Origin: Arthrobacter crystallopoietes | Lineage (GTDB): Bacteria; Actinomycetota; Actinomycetes; Actinomycetales; Micrococcaceae | DNA: 64,000 bases | Direction of reading: 5' to 3' | NCBI RefSeq assembly: GCF_002849715.1 | Contig: NZ_CP018863.1 | Span: forward strand, 2,728,001 to 2,792,000 | Shown: piece after piece, positions 37,264 through 45,683 of the stretch | Position numbering within the stretch: the first letter of the stretch is position 1 | Layout: the number at the start of each line of letters is the position of its first letter | The notes under the pieces: generated by a model | The model's input: the letters and a program-made list of their open reading frames with translations, nothing else | The model's database searches: none | Told to the model about the DNA's origin: nothing | Made by a program: the position numbers and the translations under genes

Positions 37264-37992
37264 TTACGGGTTTTGGCCTGGTTTTACCGGTTGGCCTGCA
37301 TTCGCGGCGCCCGAGGCCAGCTGTCCCAGGACGCTGGCCTCGAAGTCCGCCAGCAGCGCCGCTGGATCCGTATGGATTTCGATGGCGCCGGCGTCCCGCA
37401 GTTCGGCCTCGCCGGTGCCGCCGCAGGTCAGGCCGATGGTGGGGATGCCCAGTTCGCTGGCGGCCATCACATCCCAGACGGCGTCGCCGACGAAGAGCGC
37501 GTCCGCCGCCTGCAGTCCGCCCGCTTTGAGTGCCGCGACCAAGATGTCCGGCGCTGGCTTGCTCTCCTCGGCATCCGAAGAACTGGTGGTGCCGTCCACC
37601 GCCTCGTCGGCCCCGATGGCAGCGGTGAGGACGTCCAGTTCGCGCCGTTTCGACGAGGACGCCAGCACCACAGTGAGGCCGGCTCCGGAGCAGCGCTCCA
37701 GCAGGTCCTTGGCGCCGTCGAACGCCCGCAGCGCCGGCCAGTAGGTGGAGAAAACAGCACCGTGGGCGTCCTCGGCCTGGCTGTCCTGGTCCTTGTCCCG
37801 GTCCTGACCCAGCAGGTGCGCGATCAGTTTATCCGCGCCCATTCCAACCGCGCGGTGGATGCTGGCCATGGGAACATTCCGGCCCAGCTGGCGGAAAGCG
37901 TGCCACCACGAGATGGTGTGGAGGTAGTTGGAATCAACCAGCGTGCCGTCCACGTCGAACAGGACGCCGAGCTTTCGGTTGTTCTGCGGCAT
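37264..37992 (-). CDS. HAD family hydrolase (phosphoglycolate phosphatase-like)
   Basis: A 242-residue HAD phosphatase. Motif I is LFDVDGTLVDSNYLH (Asp nucleophile and Asp+2), motif II VVLASSSKRRE, motif III Lys in ESKPAPDIL, motif IV FVGDAVWDV. A helical C1 cap follows motif I, as in Gph and beta-phosphoglucomutase. ATG 37992 has AGGAGAGG 3-4 bases upstream. It converges with the TetR gene 21 bases away. Substrate not predictable. Confidence 0.88.
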   Translation of the reverse strand: MPQNNRKLGVLFDVDGTLVDSNYLHTISWWHAFRQLGRNVPMASIHRAVGMGADKLIAHLLGQDRDKDQDSQAEDAHGAVFSTYWPALRAFDGAKDLLERCSGAGLTVVLASSSKRRELDVLTAAIGADEAVDGTTSSSDAEESKPAPDILVAALKAGGLQAADALFVGDAVWDVMAASELGIPTIGLTCGGTGEAELRDAGAIEIHTDPAALLADFEASVLGQLASGAANAGQPVKPGQNP

Positions 37993-38210
37993 GGTCCTCT
38001 CCTGGGTGTCGATGCGTGAATGTGACCGAGTCCTAGCGGCAAGTCTGCCACGCCACGGCGGGTAATAGTGGTAGAGGGTTTGATCGATCAACCTTCAACC
38101 ACCCAGTTTCGGCAGGTATCCTTGGTAGTCCATCCACAGCAGTAGGGGCCGCCGGTCGGCGCAGCGCCCCCGGGATCTGCCCCTCATACTTATCGGATCG
38201 AGGTACGGCT

Positions 38211-38936
38211 GTGTACCAGCTCAAGGACGGATCGCCGCGTTATGGCATCCGCACCGAACATCATGACCAGGCACTGCAGCAGGACGCGCTCCCGCGGGGC
38301 GGCAGCCCGGAAACGATTGCCCTTGAGGCGTCGCACCTAGGGCTGCACCACTTGGCTGCGGGTGCCGAGCACCGGCTGAACCAGTCCTGGGCAGACGAGG
38401 ATGATGCGCTGCTGGTGTCGCTTCGGAACGAGAATCCGCTGGAACTTGCCGTGGCCGAGAAGATCGTCAACGAGAAGCTGGGCAGCACCAAGCAGTGGCT
38501 GCACAAAGCCCGCACCATCTACAGCCGGCGCCTCGCCCCGATCGCCGCCCGCCGGCAGACAGCCGGCATGCTGGCGAAAGCTTTGTTCCTGCGGCTGTTC
38601 CTGATCGTGTTGCTCATCGGCCCGGCCGTCCTGGCAGTCAGCTTCAATGTTCCGCTGCTCGTCCTGGTGCTCATCGGCGTGGTCTCGATCCTGGCGGCAA
38701 TGTACCTCGGCGGCGTGGTGACGGAGTGGCTGCGGCTGCCGGTGCATCCTCCCGTCCGTGCAGGCTGGGTCAAGGAACTGCGGCAGGACGTGGTTGATGC
38801 CACCCTGCTGGCTGTGCTGCAGAACAAGCGGGCTGCCGTGGACCGTCAGACCGCTACGGCCGCAGCACGGGGCTGGAAACACCTCAGCTTCGTCGCGGGT
38901 CAGCTGGACCGGATGGACCAGGGCCCTACGCTCTGA
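38211..38936 (+). CDS. Hypothetical membrane protein with two central helices
   Basis: A 241-residue protein from a GTG start at 38211. Residues 1-120 are soluble and charged. Two hydrophobic helices follow (LRLFLIVLLIGPAVLAVSFN and LLVLVLIGVVSILAAMYLGG), and then a basic/amphipathic C-terminal domain with VKELRQDVVDATLLAVLQNK. No family is recognised. It is monocistronic; the coding character (no stops, GC3 bias) supports a real gene. Confidence 0.65.
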   Translation: MYQLKDGSPRYGIRTEHHDQALQQDALPRGGSPETIALEASHLGLHHLAAGAEHRLNQSWADEDDALLVSLRNENPLELAVAEKIVNEKLGSTKQWLHKARTIYSRRLAPIAARRQTAGMLAKALFLRLFLIVLLIGPAVLAVSFNVPLLVLVLIGVVSILAAMYLGGVVTEWLRLPVHPPVRAGWVKELRQDVVDATLLAVLQNKRAAVDRQTATAAARGWKHLSFVAGQLDRMDQGPTL

Positions 38937-39010
38937 GTAGTCCAGGGCCAACGGGAGATTTGTGACGGAGCCGGTCTCCCGCCGTCGTACTTTGGAATAA
39001 CATCGGACGT

Positions 39011-39412
39011 ATGCCCAGCGCTTTGGAGTCCATCGGTCTGATCACCGAAATTTTGACCTGGGTAGGGCTGGTGCCGGGGCTGCTGCTCCTGTTGGCCGGC
39101 TGGATTGTCCGGCACTCGGGCGTGAAGTGGCGCAGCGCGGACGGGGTGGTCTTCATGGATGGGGAGGGGACCGGTTTCCGCTGGTTCGACAAGCAGCATG
39201 GTTTTCTCCAGGCCAGGCTGCCCGTTGAACAAGAGCGCAGCGTGGTGCCGGGATCCGACGTGCTGATCTATTACGACGCACACCGGCCGATGACTTATCG
39301 GACCACGCCGCCGCCCGAGCGCGGCACGATACTGCTGTTGCTGGGCAAGATCCTCACCGCTGTCGGCGTTGCGGCCTTCGTTGCCGGGCTCATCGTCATG
39401 CTGATGCTCTGA
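39011..39412 (+). CDS. Small membrane protein, DUF3592-like
   Basis: A 133-residue protein with one N-terminal and one C-terminal hydrophobic helix flanking a soluble loop of about 65 residues (VVFMDGEGTGFRWFDKQHGF, then SDVLIYYDAHRP). This helix-domain-helix layout resembles the DUF3592 family, though I only recognise the pattern. Function is unknown. No operon partner is clear. Confidence 0.6.
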   Translation: MPSALESIGLITEILTWVGLVPGLLLLLAGWIVRHSGVKWRSADGVVFMDGEGTGFRWFDKQHGFLQARLPVEQERSVVPGSDVLIYYDAHRPMTYRTTPPPERGTILLLLGKILTAVGVAAFVAGLIVMLML

Positions 39413-39497
39413 GTGGTCCCAGGGACGCGGCAAAGCGGGAGTGCGCTGCCGAGCGGCGGCTCGTGCCCCCGCGTTCGGCAGCGCTAATGACGGATTG

Positions 39498-40112
39498 CTA
39501 GAGGGCCGCGAGAAGATTGTTCATCTTCTCAATTTCCGCTTTCTGGTCCGCCACAATGGTTTCCGCCAGGGCGACGGCATCCGGGTCTTGCCCGTTGGCG
39601 GCCTCCTCTTCGGCCATGGCAATGGCGCCCTCGTGGTGCTCGATCATCTGGGTCAGGAACAGCCGGGACGCCTCAGCGCCTTGGGCTGCTTCCAGCTCCG
39701 CCAGATCATCGGGGCTCAGCATCCCTTCCATGGCATGGTCGCCGGACATCTCCATGGGCTCGTCCCAAGTCTGTAGCCAGGCGGTCATTTTCTCGATTTC
39801 CGGTCCCTGGGCGGCCTTGATCTCTTCGGCCAACTGGGTGATCTGGGGATCGAGACCCTCCTTGGCGAGCATGATGTCGCTCATCTGCACGGCCTGCTCG
39901 TGGTGGGGGATCATCATCTGCGCGAACATCGCGTCGGCGCTGTTGTGGGTGCCGCCAGCGTCGGACGAGGCAGGGGCGGGGGAGTGGGACATGGTGCTGT
40001 GGTCCATACCCGTGAATTCTCCGGTGGTATTCGAGCCGGTGTCAGAGCCGCAGCCGGCCAGGAAGAGGGCAGCGGCGACGGCGGTTGTTGAAATTGCGGT
40101 AAAGCGTTTCAT
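39498..40112 (-). CDS. DUF305 family lipoprotein
   Basis: A 204-residue secreted lipoprotein: signal peptide with lipobox LAGC (Cys21), a Met/His/Ser-rich N-terminal stretch (TGMDHSTMSHSPAPASS), then two DUF305 repeats. Each has a paired-His motif, MMIPHHEQAVQMSDIML and QMIEHHEGAIAMAEEEA. DUF305 proteins commonly occur with copper-resistance genes and are thought to bind metal at the cell surface. Here it sits 80 bases downstream of the DUF6153 gene and on the same strand as copB, supporting a copper role. Confidence 0.88.
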   Translation of the reverse strand: MKRFTAISTTAVAAALFLAGCGSDTGSNTTGEFTGMDHSTMSHSPAPASSDAGGTHNSADAMFAQMMIPHHEQAVQMSDIMLAKEGLDPQITQLAEEIKAAQGPEIEKMTAWLQTWDEPMEMSGDHAMEGMLSPDDLAELEAAQGAEASRLFLTQMIEHHEGAIAMAEEEAANGQDPDAVALAETIVADQKAEIEKMNNLLAAL

Positions 40113-40193
40113 GATGGGGTTCCTTCGAAAGTGATCTCAAACTGCTGACTAGCAATTGCGCCGCCCGGCAGGGGTGCGGGCAGGCGCAGGATT

Positions 40194-40661
40194 CTAGGTG
40201 CGGCTGATCGAGAGCTGGACGAGTGAAGGAGGGCGAAGCGCAGGCGCGCCGGGGCCAACTGCTTTGGGTGGCGCCCGGAGGCCGTCCCAGTTTCTGGTCC
40301 GGAGCCATCCGGGGACGAACAGCAGGACGAATCCGGCCACAATCGTCATCAGCACGCAAACAACTGCCATCAGGTGGTGGTCTCCGGCGCAAGGGCCGCC
40401 GGCGCACCCATCGGCGGAAAGCATGCCCGTTGGTGTGTCAGCCGAGGGCATGGCCTTGTCGGCGGGCGCATGATGCGTGGCGGGGGCGGGAGCTGCCGGA
40501 GCCGATGTGGAGTGACCGGAGGTGGCCGGTACGGAAGCCTGGTGCGAGACATTCAGGATGTGCATCCCGATGATGCCGAAGATAATCGCGGTCAGGCCCA
40601 GGAACAATGCCAGGGTGGGTCGTAGGTGCAGAGCGAGACGGGGTGCCGCTCCGTAGCTCAT
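40194..40661 (-). CDS. DUF6153 family membrane protein
   Basis: A 155-residue protein from ATG 40661 (AGGGA upstream). An N-terminal helix (LALFLGLTAIIFGIIGMHIL) and a C-terminal helix (LMAVVCVLMTIVAGFVLLFV) flank an exposed loop rich in Pro, His and Ala that ends CAGGPCAGDHH. The layout and Cys/His loop match DUF6153 proteins found in actinobacterial copper clusters. The Cys-His pairs could bind Cu. It lies between DUF305 and copB. Confidence 0.75.
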   Translation of the reverse strand: MSYGAAPRLALHLRPTLALFLGLTAIIFGIIGMHILNVSHQASVPATSGHSTSAPAAPAPATHHAPADKAMPSADTPTGMLSADGCAGGPCAGDHHLMAVVCVLMTIVAGFVLLFVPGWLRTRNWDGLRAPPKAVGPGAPALRPPSLVQLSISRT

Positions 40662-40717
40662 CGTTCCCTGCCTTTCCCTCGGGCCGCTTCTGATGGCCGC
40701 CATCAACGGTATCGAAG

Positions 40718-40753
40718 GGTGCGGGCCCGGGGGAAACCGCCTAGGCCCGCACC
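40718..40753 (-). terminator. Hairpin after copB
   Basis: Perfect 10-bp arms GGTGCGGGCC and GGCCCGCACC with a 16-base loop lie 15 bases after the copB stop, on the way to the DUF6153 gene. No T-run follows, so readthrough is possible. Confidence 0.55.
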
Positions 40754-40767
40754 GACCGGCCGCCTGG

Positions 40768-42912
40768 TTAACGAACCGCGGCCGGGTCGAGCTTGATACG
40801 GCGCAACAGCTGGGCATTCAGGGCCACGACGATGGTGGACACCGACATCAATACCGCAGCTACTGCGGGGGAGATTGCGACGCCGGCAAAGGCCAGCACG
40901 CCGGCGGCCAGGGGAACGGCGATGATGTTGTAGCCCGTGGCCCAGATGAGGTTTTGGATCATCTTGCGGTAGCTGGCCCGGGACAGATCCACCATGGACA
41001 GCACTGCCCTGGGGTCGTTGCCGGCCAGGACCACGCCGGCCGATTCCATTGCCACGTCCGTACCCGCCCCGATGGCGATGCCGACCTCGGCCCTGGCGAG
41101 GGCAGGTGAGTCGTTCACGCCATCGCCGACCATGGCCACCTTCAGGCCGCGGGACTGCAGTTCGCCGACTTTCTTGTCCTTGTCCTGCGGCAGGACCTGG
41201 GCGAAGACTTCATCAATGTTCAGCTCAGCTGCCACCGCGTCGGCGACCTGCTGCGCGTCCCCGGTGATCATGGCCACCCTGATGCCCCGCTTTTGCAGGG
41301 CGGTGATCGCCTGGCGGGATTCCTCGCGGACCTCGTCCTCCAGGCTGACGGCCCCGATAACTTGTCCATCGCGGATCACATGGAGCACGGAAGCGCCGCG
41401 TTGAACCCAGGGGCGGGTCTGTTCCCGTATTTCCCCGGGAACGTCCAGGCCTTCGGCCGCGATCAGGTTCGGTCCGCCGACCATGACGGCGGAGGCACCG
41501 ACGTCGGCCTTGACTCCGCGGCCGGTCAGCGAGGCGAACCCGCTGGCGGCAGGTACGCGGAGACCGTGGTTCCGGGCTGCGGTGACGATTGCCCGGGCGG
41601 AGGGATGTTCACTGTCGGCTTCCACGGCTGCGGCCAGGGCCAGAACGTCGTCGTCGTTCATTCCTTCGATTGCTGCAATGCCGGTCAGGCCAGGCTGTCC
41701 CTTGGTCAGGGTTCCCGTTTTATCGAAGAGTACGACGTCGATAGTGCGCATCCGCTCCAGCGCCATGCGGTTCTTGATCAGCACTCCGGCGCGGGCGGCC
41801 TGCTCCGTGGAGATGGCGATTACCAGCGGGATGGCCAGGCCGAGGGCGTGCGGGCAGGCGATGACCAGGACGGTGACCGTACGGATCACGGCCTCGTCGG
41901 GGCTGCCCAGCAGTACCCAGGCGATGAAGGTGATGATGCCGGCGCCGAGGGCGAAGTAGAACAGGAACGCCGCAGCCTTGTCCGCCAGGGCCTGCGCTCT
42001 GGAGGAGGACGCCTGTGCTTCGGCGACCAGCCGCTGGATGCCGGCCAAGGCGGTGTCGGTGCCGACCGCGCCCACTCTGATGCGCACTGCACTGTCGGTT
42101 GCCACCGTTCCGGCCACCACGGTATCGCCGGGGCCACGCGGTACGGTCTTGGATTCACCCGTGATCATTGATTCGTCGAGCTCGGCCCGGCCTTCGATGA
42201 TTTCGCCGTCGGCGGGCAGGCGCGCGCCGGAGCGGACCAGGACGACGTCGTTGACGGAGAGCTCGCTGATGCTGACCGTTTCCGTGCCGTGTTCGGTGAT
42301 GCGTTCGGCTTCATCAGGCAGCAACTCGGCGAGTGCATCGAGGGCGCCGCGTGCCGAACCGAGGGCGCGCATTTCGATCCAATGGCCCAGCAGCATGATG
42401 ACTACGAGCAGGGCCAGCTCCCACCAGAAGTCCAGGTTGAAGTTGCCGATGCCCAGCGTGGTGATCCAGGACGCGACGAAAGCGACGGTGATGGCCATCG
42501 CGATGAGCAGCATCATGCCCGGTTGCCGGCTGCGCAGTTCGGTCCAGCCGCCCTTGAGGAACGGTGTACCGCCGTAGAAGTAGATCAGCGATCCCAGAAC
42601 CGGCGGGATCCAACTGGAGCCAGGGAATTCCGGAATATGGTAGCCGAGTAGGTGGGCAAACATCGGGCTGAAATAGACCACCGGAACGGACAGCGCCAGG
42701 CTGAGCCAGAACTTGTTCTTGAACATGGCCGTGCTGTGTCCGGCGTGCTGGCCATGCTGGTGGACGGCGTGTTCCTCGTCGACGGCGGAATGCGCATGGC
42801 CTTCAGGCATTGCCTGTCCATGGGTGGTGTGGTCCACGTGCTCAGCTTCGGAAACTGTGGCACGGGCGGAATGCTCGCCGGACATGTGCCGTCGGTGGTC
42901 TTCGTGGTTCAT
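40768..42912 (-). CDS. copB: Copper P1B-type ATPase, CopB class
   Basis: A 714-residue metal pump from ATG 42912 (GGAGGAG 9 bases upstream). The N-terminus is His-rich (many H-x-H and HGQHAGH motifs, residues about 2-60) in place of HMA domains. It has TGES (actuator), the membrane metal-site motif CPH in VIACPHALGLAIPLVIAIST, phosphorylation site DKTGTLT, HP locus (DSEHPSARAI) and hinge GDGVNDSPAL. CPH with a His-rich tail marks the P1B-3/CopB group, which exports Cu(II) or Cu(I). It is 28 bases downstream of the HMA chaperone gene and shares its CsoR-type promoter. Confidence 0.93.
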   Translation of the reverse strand: MNHEDHRRHMSGEHSARATVSEAEHVDHTTHGQAMPEGHAHSAVDEEHAVHQHGQHAGHSTAMFKNKFWLSLALSVPVVYFSPMFAHLLGYHIPEFPGSSWIPPVLGSLIYFYGGTPFLKGGWTELRSRQPGMMLLIAMAITVAFVASWITTLGIGNFNLDFWWELALLVVIMLLGHWIEMRALGSARGALDALAELLPDEAERITEHGTETVSISELSVNDVVLVRSGARLPADGEIIEGRAELDESMITGESKTVPRGPGDTVVAGTVATDSAVRIRVGAVGTDTALAGIQRLVAEAQASSSRAQALADKAAAFLFYFALGAGIITFIAWVLLGSPDEAVIRTVTVLVIACPHALGLAIPLVIAISTEQAARAGVLIKNRMALERMRTIDVVLFDKTGTLTKGQPGLTGIAAIEGMNDDDVLALAAAVEADSEHPSARAIVTAARNHGLRVPAASGFASLTGRGVKADVGASAVMVGGPNLIAAEGLDVPGEIREQTRPWVQRGASVLHVIRDGQVIGAVSLEDEVREESRQAITALQKRGIRVAMITGDAQQVADAVAAELNIDEVFAQVLPQDKDKKVGELQSRGLKVAMVGDGVNDSPALARAEVGIAIGAGTDVAMESAGVVLAGNDPRAVLSMVDLSRASYRKMIQNLIWATGYNIIAVPLAAGVLAFAGVAISPAVAAVLMSVSTIVVALNAQLLRRIKLDPAAVR

Positions 42913-42940
42913 GGTCTTACTCTCCTCCAAATCCGGCCGA

Positions 42941-43285
42941 TCAAACCGTGCCGGCGAATTTGTATCCTGCTTCAGAGACGGCAGCGCGCACAGCTTCAGG
43001 GCTGATGTTCGCGGTGCCGTAAACCGTGACGGTGGAAACGCCGTTCGGGACAAGGTCCACTGCCACGTCGGCGACGTCCTCGAGCCTGCCCAGCTTCTCG
43101 GACACGCCGGCAACACAATGTCCGCAGGTCATGCCGGTGACTTTGAACTGCGTCGACCGGTGTCCGGCGCCGGCTGTGTCTACTGCAACCGTTGGCTCTG
43201 CTGCGCTGTTTCCCTGCGGGGAACAGCAGGCGCAGCCTGATGAAGCCTGAATAAGCGGCAGATTATGGCTGGATATGCCACACAT
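42941..43285 (-). CDS. Heavy-metal-associated (HMA) copper chaperone, CopZ-like
   Basis: A 114-residue protein from ATG 43285 (GGAGGAG 6 bases upstream). The C-terminal 70 residues are an HMA domain with the metal motif GMTCGHC and the closing EAGYKF. The N-terminal 45 residues are an unusual extension carrying Cys at position 2 and a CACC cluster (SSGCACCSPQ), which may add a metal site. It leads the minus-strand copper operon with copB and presumably hands Cu(I) to it. Confidence 0.87.
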   Translation of the reverse strand: MCGISSHNLPLIQASSGCACCSPQGNSAAEPTVAVDTAGAGHRSTQFKVTGMTCGHCVAGVSEKLGRLEDVADVAVDLVPNGVSTVTVYGTANISPEAVRAAVSEAGYKFAGTV

Positions 43286-43423
43286 AACGATCTCCTCCAT
43301 AAGGTTTCGAGATAGGCCTCTGCCAGGACTTCCATCGGGAAGGCGCGCGCTTGAGCCGTTGTGTGGACCGTTGGGGGCGTAGGGACCGCGAGGATCCGAC
43401 GCTGTTTCCGGTGATCACCAAGA

Positions 43424-43442
43424 TATACCCCCTAGGGGTATA
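43424..43442. promoter_or_regulatory. CsoR-type copper operator
   Basis: TATACCCC-CTA-GGGGTATA is a perfect 8-bp inverted repeat, matching the pattern of copper-sensing CsoR operators (ATACCCC...GGGGTAT). It lies in the 333-base divergent gap, 139 bases before the HMA chaperone and 177 before csp. No csoR gene is in the window. The rest of the gap holds no gene that I can support. Confidence 0.85.
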
Positions 43443-43618
43443 AGTCAAAGGGTGTTTATTGCCGGGTGCTGGGCAAGCGGCAGTTGTCCCGACCGTCCCG
43501 AATCTGCCCCGTGTCGGTGTACAGCAAGGTTTCCCCGTCCAAATAGTAAGGCTACTGTTGTTTTGAGAGGCGGCGGACTGCCTGTCCGTTCCCTGGCCTA
43601 TCGAAAAGGAGTAGAACA

Positions 43619-44026
43619 ATGAGCCACATCAAGTCCATGCTTGAGACCTACCCGAAGGATTTGGGAGGAATCGACAGGCAGAAGCTGACGGACTGTATCG
43701 CGGCATGTTTCGAATGTGCGCAGACCTGTACGGCCTGCGGGGATGCCTGCCTCAGCGAGGATATGGCGGCTGAGCTGACGAAGTGCATCCGGACAAATCT
43801 CGACTGCGCGGACATCTGCGCCACGACCGGCAAGATTCTTTCCCGCCACACCGGTTATGACGCAAACGTTACCCGCGCTGTACTTGAGGCCTGTCGGGTC
43901 ACATGCAAGGCCTGTGCAGATGAGTGCGAAAGCCATGCGCAGATGCACGAGCACTGCCGCGTCTGCGCCGAGGCCTGCCGGCGATGCGAGCAAGCCTGTG
44001 CCGAACTGCTGGGAGCGCTCGGCTAG
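43619..44026 (+). CDS. Cytosolic copper storage protein (Csp3-like four-helix bundle)
   Basis: A 135-residue Cys-rich four-helix bundle (DUF326) protein. I count 18 cysteines, most spaced CxxC or CxxxC along helices, for example DCIAACFECAQTCTACGDAC and KACADECESHAQMHEHCRVC. With no signal peptide it fits the cytosolic Csp3 group, which stores many Cu(I) ions in the helix core. It is divergent from the copZ-copB operon across a CsoR-type operator, so it is probably copper-induced. Confidence 0.9.
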   Translation: MSHIKSMLETYPKDLGGIDRQKLTDCIAACFECAQTCTACGDACLSEDMAAELTKCIRTNLDCADICATTGKILSRHTGYDANVTRAVLEACRVTCKACADECESHAQMHEHCRVCAEACRRCEQACAELLGALG

Positions 44027-44207
44027 CAGCGGCAAAGGGCTGTGGTGGGATCCACCTCTTCATCGGTAACGACCTATATCCCCGCGACCTATACCCATTG
44101 GTGCTGCTGTTTCGCTGCGAGAGTCTGGAGCGATAGGGTGGATTCTGGTGAGCCGGGAAGTCTGGTCGGCATGAAATTTCGTCGACCCTTCCCTTAAGGA
44201 GCCCCAC

Positions 44208-45557
44208 ATGGCCCAAAATTCCCCCGATCGTCCCCGAAAGCCGCGCGTTCTCGGCAGAGGCAGTTACGCCGAAGCCCTGCGGATCGGTGAAATCCTCCGC
44301 AAAGAGACTGTTGGCGGCGCACTGCTCGTCGCAACGGCGCTGATCGCCCTGATATGGGCGAATTCCCCGGCGTCAGAGAGCTATTTCGCCTTACGGGACT
44401 TCAAGATCGGCTACGAGCCATGGCATCTTAATCTGAGTCTCGGTGCTTGGGCGGCCGATGGATTGCTCGCGGTCTTCTTCTTCCTGGTAGGCCTGGAGCT
44501 TAAGCGTGAGTTTGTTGCCGGGGATCTGCGCGACGCCCGGAAGGCCGCAGTGCCGGTAGCGGCGGCTGTGGGCGGCGTCGTCGTGCCGGCGGTAATCTAC
44601 GCAGTTGTGAACTGGGGCAGCCCGGATACTATCCGCGGATGGGCCATTCCGACAGCCACGGACATTGCCTTCGCCGTCGCGGTTCTGGCCGTCATTGGTT
44701 CCCATCTGCCTACTGCCTTACGGATCTTCCTGCTGACACTGGCGGTAGTTGACGATCTGATTGCCATCGCCATTATCGCGTTATTCTACACCAGCGATAT
44801 CCACGTCGCCCCGCTGCTGCTGACGCTAATTCCGCTCGCCATTTACACCGTTCTGGCGCAGAAATACCGGCGGTTCTTCGGCCTCAAACCAGCGGCCGCG
44901 TGGCTGATCCTGCTGCCGATCGGCATTGTGGCGTGGGCGTTGCTCCACGCCTCAGGTATCCACGCAACAGTGGCAGGCGTCCTGCTCGGTTTTGCCATCC
45001 CCGTGCTGCGCGGCAAGACCAGCGGTGGGACGACGGCGGGGCCGGGACTCTCGGAGATTTTCGAACACCGTTTCCGTCCCGTCTCTGCCGGCTTCGCAGT
45101 TCCGGTCTTCGCGTTCTTCTCGGCCGGGGTGGAGATCGGCGGCTTCGAGGGACTGACAGCCTCCCTCAGCGACACGGTGGCCATCGGCATCATCGCCGGC
45201 CTGGTCCTGGGGAAACCGATCGGCATCGTGGCGACCACGTGGCTGATGAGCAAGTTCACCCGGGCGGAGTTGGATCCGTCGCTTAGGTGGATCGACTTGG
45301 TGGGGATCAGCCTGCTGGCCGGCATCGGGTTTACAGTCTCGCTGCTGGTTGCCGAACTCAGCTTCGGGCTCGGCACAGTGGCGAACGACCATGGCAAGGT
45401 GGCCATCCTCATTGCCTCGCTGCTGGCGGCGCTGCTGGCGACGGTTGTCCTGCGCGCACGCAACCGGCACTACCGCAGGATCGAAGCAGAGGAAAAGATC
45501 GACGCCGACCACGACGGCATTCCTGATGTTTACCAGCGGGAACCTGATGCGTCGTAG
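44208..45557 (+). CDS. nhaA: Na+/H+ antiporter NhaA
   Basis: A 449-residue antiporter with about 12 transmembrane segments. The ion-binding Asp pair is in [13 protein letters not shown], and the unwound TM4 motif appears as [17 protein letters not shown]. The usual early block is [18 protein letters not shown]. The protein exchanges Na+ (or Li+) for protons across the membrane. A short tail after the last helix reads [20 protein letters not shown], whose DxDxDGxxD pattern looks like a thrombospondin type 3/EF-type calcium loop; this is unusual for NhaA. It follows csp by 181 bases. Confidence 0.93.
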   Translation: MAQNSPDRPRKPRVLGRGSYAEALRIGEILRKETVGGALLVATALIALIWANSPASESYFALRDFKIGYEPWHLNLSLGAWAADGLLAVFFFLVGLELKREFVAGDLRDARKAAVPVAAAVGGVVVPAVIYAVVNWGSPDTIRGWAIPTATDIAFAVAVLAVIGSHLPTALRIFLLTLAVVDDLIAIAIIALFYTSDIHVAPLLLTLIPLAIYTVLAQKYRRFFGLKPAAAWLILLPIGIVAWALLHASGIHATVAGVLLGFAIPVLRGKTSGGTTAGPGLSEIFEHRFRPVSAGFAVPVFAFFSAGVEIGGFEGLTASLSDTVAIGIIAGLVLGKPIGIVATTWLMSKFTRAELDPSLRWIDLVGISLLAGIGFTVSLLVAELSFGLGTVANDHGKVAILIASLLAALLATVVLRARNRHYRRIEAEEKIDADHDGIPDVYQREPDAS

Positions 45558-45647
45558 GCCCTAACCGCTGGCCCCCTAAGCCCCGATTGCACGATCGTCT
45601 TCTGTTTCTACAGAGCGGCGGAAGATATCCACACGCCTTGCCCTCTA

Positions 45648-45676
45648 TTGTGTCCTCCATCACTCCACGATAGAAT
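45648..45676 (+). promoter_or_regulatory. Leaderless promoter of DUF222/HNH gene
   Basis: TTGTGT (45648-45653) and TAGAAT (45671-45676) are separated by exactly 17 bases. The ATG follows the -10 element by 7 bases, so transcription should start at or next to the start codon. Confidence 0.6.
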
Positions 45677-45683
45677 CGAAAGT

